Shown piece by piece: positions 34,601 to 49,600 of a stretch of 64,000 bases of DNA. The notes beneath the pieces are model-generated. The model ran no database searches, was not told where the DNA came from, and saw only the letters and a program-made list of their open reading frames with translations. This stretch comes from Owenia fusiformis (taxonomy: Eukaryota; Annelida; Polychaeta; Sabellida; Oweniidae): assembly GCA_903813345.2 (NCBI GenBank), contig CAIIXF020000003.1, forward strand, positions 31,265,248 through 31,329,247, given 5' to 3'. A program made the translations under genes and the position numbers. Positions within the stretch are counted from its first letter, which is position 1, and each line of letters opens with the position of its first letter.

Positions 34601-37600
34601 AATTGCATAATATTTTAATGAGTTTGCTCACGAAAAAGAACTATAAGCCCTGCAGTGACACCCTGTACATGGTCATTTATTTTCAACAAAATAGCTCATC
34701 CAAGCACACTTACACTCACATAATTTTTTTGAAAGACATCACTTTTTTTTTACAATGGAACTCCTGTGGTGCACTAGCAACTAACGGACGCGGTTGACAC
34801 ACGTGGTTAGCCGACAAGATTGACTCATTGTAATTAGCGACAGTGTAAGTGCACTTGGATAAGTTATTTTGTTGAAACTATGTGACCATTTAATTTGCAC
34901 CACAAGGGCTTATTGTTCTTTTCCGTGATACCTAAGGGGAAAACTTATTAAATATTATGCAATCGACTTGGCAGGTCAAAAATGTAGCCATACTGTGCCA
35001 CTAACCTGTGGCTGTGGGTCGGCCAATAGTTTTAAAATCAATGTTTTGATGGATTATTATGCTCAGTTATTTGAGGAGAAGTTAAGAGTTATTAAACGTT
35101 CGGTCTTATGATCTTTGTTACAAATAGTCAGATTTAATTATTACTTAATCAAAGATGTCAAAGAAACGTATGATGAACTCAGGGAATTTGTATATTTCCT
35201 CTTGTAATAAAGAATATGTGTTGTATTTAGACATGGCTAAAGAGTCAGGTGGTGTTGAAGGAGGAAGAATATTGGATTGGAATGAAGGGAAACAACAAAA
35301 ATTTCCACTGGATAGATGGAACTCTATGGGACACTGAAGTAGAGTAAGTGTTATTCCATGGTTGTATGTATTATCCCATGATTATAAGCATTATCCTACA
35401 CTTAGTGTAGTAAATGTATAATAACATTAAAAAATAAATTTGATATTTATTGGCAAAATGAATAACCGGAGGATATCGCGATGATATACTCCGAAAACCC
35501 CAATATGCGGAGGATATTGTGACGATATACTCCGCTTGTTGATTTCCCGCCAAATTGACTATATTTAGCATGAAATTCATTTTGCAATGATATTATACAT
35601 TCAGTACACTCCTTGTTAGTGTAAGATAATAAGAACATCCAATGATTTTTTCAGAATATCATTTTAATCTACTCGGTGATATTGATATATGCACTTGTTC
35701 GCTTTGCTCTCTCGTGCAGATATCAATATCACCTCATAGATAAAAATGATATTCCTCAAAATCATAGGATATCCTATAATTATCCCATGGTTGTTATTAC
35801 TATCCCATGACTGTAAGTGTTATCCCATTTTAAGCACTTTCCCTGTTTGCAAGTATGATCACATGTTTGCAAGGATAAGATATATGTACAGGGTGTCCGG
35901 AAAGTAAAGATACAAATACTCTAATTTTAAGAGATTTAGGATTTTTCCAACGAAATTGCTACAGATTGTAGAGGAACCTTATAACAATTTGTCTACCAAC
36001 TGTCATCGCATATAGTCTAAACCGGTTAAAGTTACGGTTGTCATGGTTACGGAGGTGAGAGGTATGTGGAGCAGTTCCAGAACATCGCTAAAATCTAATA
36101 AATTGCTAAAATATAACCATTTGAAAGAGTGTCCATCATTGTGTTTTCTATCAATGCTTTGTTTTCTTCAATATTTTATTATTGTTGCTATTATGTTCTC
36201 TCATGTATAATGGTGTCATTGATACATGTCAGAACTATGTTAAGTCATCAGTTTAATCAAAGAATAATTATACAAGTGCTTGGAATAAAAATTCCCCTGG
36301 TTAATAAGGAAATGTCATTCCACCTCCACAATACACCAATTCACAAAGCAAAGCCAACAAATCTCAAAATGGAGTGTCTTGACATTAAACCTTTTTGTAC
36401 AATGCCCCACCCAAAAAGACTTTAGACTTCTGCCTTAATGAGCATCTCAAAGTGATATTTGTAAGAAGTTCAGTATTCAAATGAGACTCAACTGGAAGCC
36501 AATGTTATCAGCAATATGAGAGATGGACAGCAGCAGTTTTGTCCGATCTTTGAATCTCTGGTCAAGATGCACCATAAACATATAAATAATGCGGGGAAAA
36601 CATAATACTGGATAATATTAGTCATGTTAAATGATAAAATAACATTAGAGTACTAATCCTTATGCTGTTGTGGGACATAATTTGAAGCTTTATAGGAACA
36701 AATGGGTTAAGTGCCAAGATGATTTGAGTAGGGAAAATATTTATAAAAGACAATAAAAAATAATTGTGACACTGCTCCACATACCCCCAACTCCCGTTAC
36801 CATAACGACCATAACTTTTTCATTTTGAAACTATATGTCATGACAGTTACAGGATGTATTGTTGAAATGTCATTCTACAATATGTAGCAATTTCATCTCA
36901 CAACACGTAAATCTATTGAAGTTAGAGCATTTGTATCTTTACTTTCCGGACACCCTGTATATATAAACTGTATAGTTAACATTTTATGAATAATTCGCAC
37001 TTCCATATATCATATTTTAGCAGAAATTTCCTAAAACTTCCAAGACGGTGATGTTTTTGTCAAAATGTTCAATTTATTATCTCCCAATCTTTCACCATCC
37101 TAACTCATGCAGATGAAATAGCATGTCCATTTGATAGTCAGTACTTGACTTCGACAAAAAATCTCTTGATAATTTTATCCTTTATAATTGTAGGCGAGAG
37201 GGTTGGAGGCCTGGGCAACCAGATGGGAATGGGGAGCAATGTGGATTTTTCTACTCTGATGGGAAGTGGGGAGATGATAACTGTCACGATGATGATAGAA
37301 GGTTTCTCTGTAAATATCCCACACAGAGAACCAATCGTGAGTGATTTACTGCTGTACCTTGGTAATTTGTTTGATGGAGATTGTGTAAAGAATACAATTT
37401 CTTTAGATTTCTATGTAAATTTTCTACTCAACAGTTTAACTAGGGAAAGTAATGTTGGATTGTTCTTCATTTCAGCTATTTGAAAGTCATAAATTACAGT
37501 TTATACGTCTTGGTAGCTTATATATATTTCTTCAAAAAAATTATTCAGCGGAGGAATTATATAAGGGACTCTATTGTAGGTCCTTAAATTTCTTATAAGC

Positions 37601-40600
37601 TATTTATTTAACACTACTTTAACCCTTGTTAATTTGAGGGTTGGGAGGATTACATATATGGCTCTAATGTTGTCTATAAAATCCCCATACAATACTACCA
37701 AAACCTATTTTGCATCCATAGTGAACTGCCCACCAAGATGGTTGGAGTACATGGACTTCTGCTACTATTTTGGTACTGAGCAGCTTGACTGGAGAGACAG
37801 TAAAGATGAAGAATGCCCAGAACGAGCTACAGGATCAACACTGGCCAGTATCACTACACAAACTGAACTGGTATGATTGTGTTAAAATATTAAATGAAAA
37901 TAAAGGTTGAAGTTATTCAATGTGCAGGATCTTATCAAAAATCTGAAAATTACATTCCACTCTCCTGAAAATATATTAAGATATGTTGACCAAAAGAGGT
38001 CCAATATACCAATAACCTCATTTCAAAGGGGAAAATAGTGTCTTCGGTGCTGAAATGAGGTTATTAGTATTATCAACACCTATTGAAAATTAAGTATAAA
38101 CTCTTTATTCGCCTTGCGCCACTATGGCCTGGCACTATGGCTCCATCTATTGCTCAAAACAATATCGCAAAATATAAGCCTTCTTAACTAGATCGTACTT
38201 AGGAAAAATGTTATGGGTAACCCATAGGTTTCACATAACTACCCATATTGTTACCCATAGCCCCCAAGTACCCATAATGTCAGGGTAATTGATGCCGTAT
38301 CCAACCTAAGTTTTTTGGTAATGACTTATAATGGGTAATTATGGGTAAATAATGGTTTTACGTTATTCCATTATGTATTGGTAATGTGCAAGTTATGTGT
38401 AGGTTATTTGGAATTTATGTGTATGTTATGGGGACACATAATCTGCCCATGACCTACACATGCTTAGCCAATAACATCTACTTATGTTAAATTATGAGTA
38501 TATCATTGTTATAACAAGTTTTAATCATAACTATTGGTTATGGGTAACGCTATGGGTAACACTATGGGTTATGTACATATAAACCATAAATGACCTAATG
38601 AATTACCATTATTATGGATAACACTATGGGTAATACCCATAACATTTTTCCCAAATACTCTGAGAACTGGCATTGCAAGGTAATGATAATTAGGATTTAA
38701 GTTCCCTGTTGAGAAAACATTGTTGGAAGATCTCTTCATTTGATAGATACCTGTGACAAGGACACCCCAAGGGGTCTATAATAGGAATGTATAAAAATTG
38801 ATGTATAAAAGAAAATTTTGAATGTGCTTAATGGCATAAATTTTATGTATAAAATACAGAATAATGAAATAAAACTATGCAAAAAGATTCATAAATTATT
38901 CAAGATTTCATGCTGAATTTCAGAATTTTCTGAAAGGTCATGTGAAAAGAAGAAAGAAAAAGTTTTGGCTAGGATTGACAGATGAACCTGCTCCATGGCA
39001 TTGGATTGATGGCTCTGCCTGGAACACAGCATTAGAGTAAGCCACAATATATACAATCTTTTAATATAAGTGACACAATTGATAGTGATGATGATGAATA
39101 CAAGTGGAATACATGTACATTTAAATACATCATAGAACTCAAAAATTTCTGTACTCTGTCATTATGATTCATTTATTGGATTGGTCCCTAATGTATTGCC
39201 ATGATTTGCTTAATTTTATACGGGAAGCTAAATTTTTATGTCACTGCCAAGAAATGGTGATTTATTGTCATAGCTAACTTTTTTGTGTCCAGTGTCAGTA
39301 GTCAGCGCAAGTAACAAATTGCAAAGATGTAGTATGTATGAAAGTGCCTTGCAAAGTTTACAGTATTCTCTTGAGGTTTCTGTAAAATACCTAAATTGCT
39401 GTCACTTTTTGTTCAAAGTACAGTATAACCTGTAAAGTGGGACACCTCTAGAACCCAGTAGAACTCCTCATTAAGTTGTACACTTTAAAATTCCCTTTAC
39501 CCAAATAGCTGATTTAGAATTAACTTCTGTAAGTGAAACACCTCCAAAGTGGAACACTATATTTAGGTATTAAAAGTGTTCACTTATACAGGTTCTACTG
39601 TACCTACCAATGTGAGCTAAGTTCCAGAGGTATTCATTTAATTTCTATCATACATGTTTGTAACAAATGCCTTGTTTCATCCTAGGTATAATATCCACTC
39701 AGGGGAACCCTCCGGGGGTGACCAACATTGTGGCCACTTCTATGAGGATGGTACATGGGGAGATGAGGATTGTGATAAAGACAATGAGATGTCATCCCTG
39801 TGTAAACTAAGGTGGCGCCCCTCTACACTTGCCCCTTCCACAACACCACAATACACTGGCCCCACTACAGGTATATTAGTTATTCAATGATTTCAGTAAA
39901 ATACAGAAAATATTATGTCTGAGAATCGTCAGTATTTCACAAAGGTGTTAGCCCTATATTTTCTGTATATTGTGAGGTTATTCAATGATATTTGCTGCAT
40001 GTGGTGTTTTGTGTGTTTTTCAACATTTCTGATTATAAAAAGAATTCTGCGTTGTGCGTAAAAAGATTTTGGGCTCCTAAATAAAAAAATTGGGTCCAAC
40101 TTTTGTTAAGGCCCAATTTTGGATAATTTGGCCTAAAAAGGCCCAAAATAAGCCAAGTAATGCCCAAAAAGGCCCACTAATTGAGGCCCCCCCTGGATCT
40201 GTGCGAGTGCCCTTGTTGATACATCTTTATTGTAACAATTTATGTAGAATTTGTTGGAAGACGTAAGGCTACTTAATGATGAGTATTTATTGTTGTATAT
40301 TCCAGTTGGTTTATGTCCAAGTGGCTGGAAGCCTGCTGCAAATTCTAGATACTGTTACTTGTTCAGCTCTGACAGACAAGAATGGCAGGCTGCTCTGGAT
40401 ATGTGTAAAAGCTATGGGCCCACATCAAACCTTGCTAGCATTGAATCTTTGGATGAACTGGTAAGCAAAAGAGGATATAATCCTTTGCACCAACAATAAA
40501 GTCACAACATATTCTGGGTTTAAAGGAACATTCCTGGCCAGACCATTTCTCTCCTAATATGGTAGCTATAACCATATATATACTTTCCATATTTAGCAAA

Positions 40601-43600
40601 ACAGGGAAAAATGTTTTAATATAGTCAATATTGATCACTTGAAAATGTAGTGCAGAATTCAAGTAGGCTGCCATCTTTTAGTATTTCACTCAGGAAGTGA
40701 TGTCATCGACTCTCAACTTTGCATATAACATTATAAGGGGCTATTAAGAATTACAAAAACCAGCTGTGCATTCTTTTTTAATTTTGTCTACGATTTAATC
40801 CTTCTATAAGTCTCTTCTATTATTCCAAGCTGACAAACTCTGAAAATATGTTTGCACTAAAGTAAGAACCACTTGTCTAGAAGTGATTTTGTGCTACTTC
40901 CCTATAGTGTTATATGCAAGGTCATGGAAGTTGAGAGTCGATGACATCACTTCCTGAGTAAAATCCTAAAAGATGGTAGCTTACTGGGAAATGAGCACTA
41001 CATTTTTAAATTATCAATATTGACTATATTAAACATTTCCTGGTGTTTTGCTAAATATGGAAAGTATATATATGATTATAGCTATCACATCAGGATAGAA
41101 AAGGTTTGGCAAGGAATGTTCCTTTAAAGATGATATCTCATCTATGCCTTCAACTTAACAATTTTCCAAACTCTAATAAACACCATCTTTGCATGCCTGG
41201 TCTTCCCTGTTACCAATTGGAGCAGAGTGAATGAAGATGAATAAAAATATGAGACATAAAAAATCAAGAAAACTTCCTCATTTAATTTCAGAGTGTGATA
41301 GGAATGGAGATTGCATTTATTAACCAGCATAACTTCTGGCTTGGCATGACTGACCTTCCGAAAGGTGATGGGAACTACTATTGGATAGATGGCGCTGTAT
41401 GGCAGCAACACATTGCGTGAGTCATTATCTTATTTGAAATTCAGGGAGCTGATCCCCATATACAAATACTGAACATTTGTGCTGGTCCAAAGAAATGGGT
41501 CAGGACCACTGGACCAGTGCTTATTTCACACCCATTTTCAGTGATGTTGCTTGGGCAGAAGGGCAACCAGATGGGGGAGGTGTGGGAGATGAACACTGTG
41601 GGGAAATGACCAGATTAGGTGCCTGGAATGATAAACGCTGCAGTGATAGGAGGCCATACATTTGTAAACAGCTCAAAGGTAAGCTAATAAGATACATTTG
41701 TGAACAGTTCAGAGATGAGGCAAGACATTTGTAGACATTTCAAATGTGAGACATAACATAAAACAGGTTCCAGTGTAGTTTGGCAATTCCATAGGTGACA
41801 AAAGTTTGAATTAATAATATAAATTAAGAAATATATTTGACAATTAATGTATTCTTTAGGTGTTGGAGAAGTTTTTTGTATGAGAAAAGATTATAAACAA
41901 CCAGCAAAGTATAAAAATAAAGATATATATTTCTAGGTACTGTATATCTATGCCATGTACAGACATCAGCAACATATTTACAAGCTTTTTGTGTAGATAT
42001 ATGAAGTATCTGAATTCAGGCAGATGTTTTACTCTATGCAACTCTTAGTATGGGAAAATATGTGTCTGAATTCAGACATGCCCACACATTTTTAATTTAA
42101 AAAAAGACTTATATCTGAGATTTTGGTGCATGAATTCAGACAAGATTCTCTTAAACTAAAATAAGGTGTCTGAATTCAGACACTTTGCTAAGCTTGGATG
42201 AGGTGCCTGAATTCAGACAACGTCCTATAAAACTGAAATAAGGTGTCTGAATTCAGACAACTCGCTAAGCTTGGATGAGGTGCCTGAATTCAGACAACAT
42301 TCCATAAAACTGAAATATGGTGTCTGAATTCAGACACTTTGCTAAGCTTGGATGAGGTGCCTGAATTCAGACAACAATCTATAAAACTGAAATATGGTGT
42401 CTGAATTCAGACAATTTGCTAAGCTTGGATGAGGTGCCTGAATTCAGACAACAATCTATAAAACTGAAATATAGTGTCTGAATTCAGACAACTTGCTAAG
42501 CTTGGATGAGGTGCCTGAATTCAGACAACAATCTATAAAACTGAAATATAGTGTCTGAATTCAGACAACTTGCTAACCTTGGATGAGGTGCATGAATTCA
42601 GACAACAATCTATAAAACTGAAATAAGGTGCCTGAATTCAGACATTCTAGTAAACTGACATTACAGGTAAGGATTCAGAAATTATTGTTTTCACTTCTGT
42701 TTTTTAATCGAAATTGATGTTTGAATTCAAATTCATTAAGTCAACATTTGTGTGTTAAAAGCAATTTCGCTTCAATCCATAAGTTTGGCAACAGAAATTT
42801 TCATCGGATTGCAATTAACATGTCTTATATAATGTTTTATTTGCAATTCTATATAAGTACAATTTTACATTTTATGACAAGATATTTTTAAAAAGTAGTT
42901 CATCACGTACAGATCAAGTAATCTTTAACATTACAGAAAATACTTCATTAGAAGATACTGTAACTGATGGTACAGCAGGCAGAAGATTTACCATTTTAAC
43001 TTTTTTATTCTAAATCACACCTGATCATCGACAACGTACAGTGACAAAATATACCCCCGTACACTTTTGATGTGCAGTGTCACTATTCTAACTGATATGA
43101 AGCAAAAGATATGATGTAGGTGTGATGTAGGTTTTAAAAATTTATCTGAGGAATGCATAAAAAATTTCATGTTTAATTTTGTGTGTATTCGATTAGGAAA
43201 ACCATTAGCTTTCTGATTACGTTAAAAGATTTTCGAGCAGTGCTCGATTTTTTTCATAGTAAATCTAACCACAAACAATGATCGGTTGGAAAATGTTGGG
43301 TTTTTCACATTTGCTTTGATCATTTTTCCCCCTGTCGCCTAAGAGTGTCAATTATTTTTATGAGAATATGTTTCCCTAAGTTACACAATTAAGGTCGGTT
43401 GAAAATTTAATAAATATTCATGTTTTGGTTAAAATAATAAAAATCAAAAAAATACAAATGTGCCTTGTCATCTTGATGTACGTCGTCCCAACGAACTTAC
43501 ATATCTGAATTCACAGTTAACCCTGACACATATTTTTAATAACGCTAATGGGCAGGGGGATCAGATTAATTTAAAACTGAAACTTAACAATCACAGTATT

Positions 43601-46600
43601 ACTTAAACTTGATTGAACCATAGTATTGAACCTCAACACTTTCCAGATATTGCATAAAGAGGATTTTAAAAAGTCATCTTCGACTAGCTAGTATAAATCT
43701 CTCTATCAACTTCTTAAGATAATTAAAATTCATAAAAGTGTTTCTTATTACGTTAAAGTACAGATGTCAAGTGATCAAGGGGTAAGAGGCTAACACCCCA
43801 TGGTCACATATTAATCATCACACCAACACTTTTATAAAATGAAATGACATCCAACAAGATTTAAAAATCAAATTTACCTTAACTTTAGAACATCTGTATT
43901 GGGGATAATTGAACATGTTCCTTAAACATAACTTGTTTAATTATTGCATTGTTCAATATAACATCTCGTGAATTTCATTTACATTGACACCCTTCAGTGG
44001 AGTTGACAACTACTCTTCTGATTTTTTAAAATTACACCCAATACATAATATTTATCAAATCTTCACTCAAATTGTGTAGTTTAGAGAAATATATTCTCAT
44101 AAAAATAAATGACACTCTTAGGCAACATGAGAAAAAATAATCAAAGGAAATGTGAAAAACCCAACATTTTCCAACCGATCAATTTTTGTTGGTAGACTAA
44201 CTACGAAAAAATCAAGCATTGCTTTTAAATCTTTTAATGTAATCAGAAAGCTAAAAGTCGAATGCATATAAAATTAAAGATGAAATTGAAATCTTTCAAG
44301 TATTCCCAAAATTAATTTTTGAAAACCTACATCACACCTGCATCATCAGTTTTTAGTGACACTGTACAATATAAAGTGTGCAACGGTATATTTTGTCACT
44401 GTACATTGTCGATGGTTAGGCATGTAAATATGAGTAATACTCTAGTTCTTTCATAATACATTATAATTTATTAGCTTCATCATTATACTAGCCCAAGTTC
44501 TAATTTAACGATTTCTAAAAAAATTCTGAAGTAAATTAGGGTCATATTCATCAAGTTTATCTTCGCATTTTGTCAGATTCATCTTCAAGGAATTTACAAT
44601 GGCTTTGACGTTTGCCACATAAATTGATCCCACCATATCACTGGCTTTGACTCAACAGTGAGAGTGTTCATTCCTATATAGAGAGATGCTATCTTCCCCA
44701 ATTTCATCTTAAAGCTAAAGCTTCTTTTTCGAGATTGGTGTCGTATTTGGCTCTAATGGCTCAATTAATGATCTTTGATCTTGCTTGCTTTTTCTGTGTT
44801 GTATTGTGCAACAAATGAACATGCGCAATGGCAATCCTTGTATTGACATGCATACATGTTGTTGCTTTGGAAATAGCCAACATAAACCGCTCGCCTGTTT
44901 TTTGGTCTCAAACATCACCTGGAATTAAACAAAAGAAAAAAACTATAATATTATTTAAGTAATATAATAATATTAAGTAATATTGCTGTACAGGGTGGTC
45001 AAAAAAAAGCTGCAACCCTGTCATTTTAGGAAATAACTACTTGATATTTAAAGTCATGTAACATTGTGACTATATCAGGCTGGTAGTCATGAAATATGGT
45101 TGGTATGGTTAGTCACAGGTGGTCAAAGATTTGTCCAGCTTAGGGGAGCATGCTATTTTTCATTAAAAAAAACATTTAGAAAACTTCACAAATTATTTTT
45201 TAGCTCAAATATTTTGTCATACCAAAGAAAATAACCTATCCCATGCAATGGGTATATTATTTGCCGATAACCTTCACTTCTCTTTGAAGTCCAATAACAC
45301 TAAGAGTAAGATCTATTGAAAACGGCACCAGAGTATCACACTCTAAAATGTACCATTTCTTTTGATGGCACGATATAATGAAATGATAATATTATAAGTT
45401 ATTGAGTCCAATACAGTAGATATTCTGCTCGAGAAATTCTGTTTTGGCAAGAGACGGAGTCGAGTGCCAATACAGGATATCGAGACAGAATATATCCTGT
45501 ATTGCACTTCAAATCATTCGATAACGTTTTTATCGTATGGTCCTCTGTATTGCTATTGAGATTGTCCCTTTGTTACCAATATTTTATGTATTGCGACGGA
45601 GATGATCAATGGGGACAATCTCAGTAGCAATACAGATAGGTACAGCACAAGAACTGACCAATTAGAGGGCTTCATTTTACAGATCATACGATGATGTAAG
45701 TTATTGAATGATTTGAAGTGCAATAAAGGATATATTCTGCTTGAGAAATTCAGTATTGGAAGGAGACGAAGTCAAGTGCCAATACAGAATATCGAGACAG
45801 AATATATCCTGCATTGCACTTCAAATCATTCAATAACATTTTTATCGTGTTATCCTCTGTATTGCTACTGAGATTGTTCCCTCCGTACCAATATTTTCTG
45901 TATTGCGACGGAGATGATCAATGGGGACAATCTCAGTAGCAATACAGATTGGCAGAGCACAGGAACTGACCAATCAGAAGGCTTTATTTTACAGATCATA
46001 CGATGATAGCATATGTTTTCAGCATAACTCTGATGGTTTTAATAAGATCTATTGGATCTTTTTAATCTTTTCTATAAAAAAATAATGTTTATTTTTTTTG
46101 TCCAGCTTGGGGGAGCAGTTTTGTATTCTACGTTTGAAATACAAAACTGGTCCAAGCTGGACAAACAAAGATACAATGAATATCTTTCCATTGGGCATTA
46201 AAGACTTTCCTTTGGTGGGGAACAATGAATTTAATTATATTTATGCAAAATTGATTCTACTTTTAAAGTAAATGGAATTGTTTAATTAATGTATTACATA
46301 AGTGTATTTTGGAAATGAAGGATGCATGTAGGTTGTAATTATAATATATTCAAAGGTTCCATCACATACAACTTACAAATGGGCCTACTCTGCATTAAAA
46401 TTCTGAGTCAACCCTTTCAACAAATAATCAGTATCTAATATTGCAATAATGTTTAATGTACAGTATAATGGTATAATGACAAAAACAATGTACTAAAAAA
46501 ACAATGACTGTGATATATGGCATTAATTAAATTATTAATTACAATTAAAACAGTTGATTGAAAACTTCAACATTATAAACTTGAAAGGGAATTCAATGAT

Positions 46601-49600
46601 GCAATAAGTTTTATTTTCCAAACTGCAAAATCAATGAATTGATCAGTTTGATACAATGAGTCAACGTAAATGTCAAAAACGTGCAAAACGTGCAAAACAG
46701 CTAAAATATCTTCTGCCACAATTTCCTTTCTGAAAAAACTACATTTACCATTGCAAATATAATAGTTTTGAAATCATATACATAAACCTTACAATGACAT
46801 GAGATAGTATAAAATCAGCTTTGTATCATAAATGGTTCATATTCAACTTTAAACCCATTTTCTCAAAACCACAAAAATGTCACTTAGGAAACACTAGATC
46901 AGTCAGTTCTCTAAAGCTTACTTAGAATGATATAACCCTCTCCCCCTTATCACAACATTACATAATCTTTATGTTTATTTTACTTGGGGAGGGCAAAAAT
47001 TAACATTTTGAAATTTAATATTAACCCACTTGTATCAGTGTATCAGATGCTAGAGGTGTGGATGTAACACAACTAACATGGGATATATTTTAAAAGGGGT
47101 GGTATCATATATGTTTAATCTAAATAAGCTTCCTTTTCAATATGAAATAACATTCCTTTTCTAAAAAGTTTGAGATATTCCCTTTATAAAAAATATAAAT
47201 GATCTAATTCAAATTCACGGTTTCGTGATTAGTGATTTAAGGTCATGGAAAAAGTTTAGTGTTGACAAGTTGGTGATCACATCACTGAAGTAGGTTGATT
47301 AATTTGACATGTCCCTGGTACCAGAACTTTGGTATCAGCATTTGCAAGGAAGCATAAATAAGCTGTGTCCTTGAATCTTGTTATAAACCAAATACATAGT
47401 GGCTTCATTGTTTTAAAGCTTTAACATTATAACATAAAAAGTGTTCCTCTAAAACTGGATTTTAGCTGAGACATGTATGTACTCAAGAAATTGGGTGTAA
47501 CTAAGTATTTTCACAATTTAATAATAGTCACAATAGTCCACAATGTATCTTCAACTTTGATCAACTTTCTTATTTAACTTTGTATTTGAGGAACTTGCAT
47601 GTCATTACATAATTTTGAGCCAAATTGATAAGAGTATCTTTGATTACAATTATATTTGTTGCATCTCAATTACTATCTTTTAGTCTTTCAACGATATCGA
47701 AACACTTAGTATTCCCTAGAAAAATTGACACTTTGCCTTTGATACTTTGATCAATAATTATCACCCAAATCTTGACAATTAATATTCTCTTGGTGGCATG
47801 CTAACACATAACTTACCTCATAGCCCAAGGAATATAACAATGCTTTAGATTGAGGTTGAAACTTGATGACATCTGCTGTGTTTCATATTTATTTTTCCTA
47901 TTGGTTGTTTATCCATTTTCTTCTTTGATGTTTTTGAACATTATTTCTAATATTTGCAATACATCAAATGAATTTTGAGCCCTTGCTGACACTTTAGCAT
48001 CAGGATGGTCCTATTAGCCTATATTCATTTAGTATCAAGCTTGGCCCTGAATTGCATTTGAAACATGCTGTATTCTAACAAGGTTAAACTAGCCTGGATT
48101 CTGTATTTGACACATTTTATTAAAAAGAAATTCATAATCAAATTAGTTTTTATACGGTTAACATTCCCATTTTGAAGAAACTAGTCGTACTTAAGGGTGG
48201 TCTATCACTGGATAATAAAGGGTGGTATTTTATTTATTTTAGGAGACAGTACCAACTCAGTCCATTCTATTAGATCAACTTATTACAATAGATAGTGTCA
48301 AATTCAGTTATTGGAAAGTTTGATCCATTTAAGTGGTAACTGTCATGTTCATTCGACTTCAGAATAGGAGAATCTGGGAGAATTTTAATGAGAAATGATG
48401 TAACCATTTATTTAAAAAAAACATATTTTTGTGATATATTTATTTCCAAACACAGCATTCTCTTTGTATTGCTCACATTTTTATGAACATTTGAAGCAAT
48501 ATAACCAAATTCAACTTCATCAGATTTCTCCAAACTTAAATCACGAAACTCAATCTAGAAGTTGATTTTATTATATGGTTCACAACTGAGTGATCTCAAC
48601 CTATTGAAAAGCCTAGCTTTTGTGTAAAGATGTTATGCTATAGAAATGGATAAGTATTTGTTCGTGCTATATTATATAAGAAATCGCTAAGTGGTTTTGT
48701 GAATTTCAGATGGAATTTGTCATAATATCAAGGAGTTAAACATTGTAGTTGATATCAAATTCAATTATATGGCAGTGTAAATGCTTGTGCAATTTGTGGT
48801 TATTAGATATGCATCTCAATTTCAAAGAATTTGCCCTTAAAAGATGTTCAACAAATATTCACTAAAAAATAAACAAAAGTGATGAATTAACGTTTAGGTT
48901 CATACTATAAGTAATTATTCTGTTTGGTTAATTTCTGTTGCTTTCCTTTTCCTTTATTTAATAATCTGTTTTTGTCTTTTTCGTGTGAGGGTATACTCTG
49001 AATTTTAATGAGAAATCTGTTCAGAGTAATACTGCATGTGAAGACCCATTTACTTCATCATAAAATTACCTGCTTTAAAATTTTTGGAAATTACCTCACT
49101 GAGATTGATATTAAAATATAATTGATTTGTTAATTATCAATAAGGTTGGATTAATTATAATCAATTGAATAGTTGAGCATTTTATTTCTATGAATATCTT
49201 TGAAACATATTGCATGCCACATGTACCAATGTACATGATTAGTTAAATGTGTATTTGAAATCACTGCAAATAGGAATACCATACCCTTTTATATAGCAAT
49301 TTATCATATACATTTCCCAGCAAACAAGTGATAATGTTTGTTTTCCCTGTGCCATTGTGTAATTTGGACTTTAAAGCAGGACATAAAACAAAGTATCTAC
49401 ATCATATGGGCTAATGCAACAAAGTACAGATGGAACACTGAACTAGAACTTATAATGAATAAAAAGTAAGGAGTCAATTTCACAAGGAAAGATGTGGGCC
49501 CCAAAGGAAAGGGAAAAATGTTGAATATTGTTTCAAAATTCCAGGAAAAATTGTTTTAAAGAAAACAAGGCAAATAAACATGTTAGAATTAATTACTCAC

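Noticed and set aside
38203-38652. Telomere-like repeats
   Set aside because: ATGGGTA resembles TTAGGG only loosely, is not tandem, and is bounded by inverted ends.
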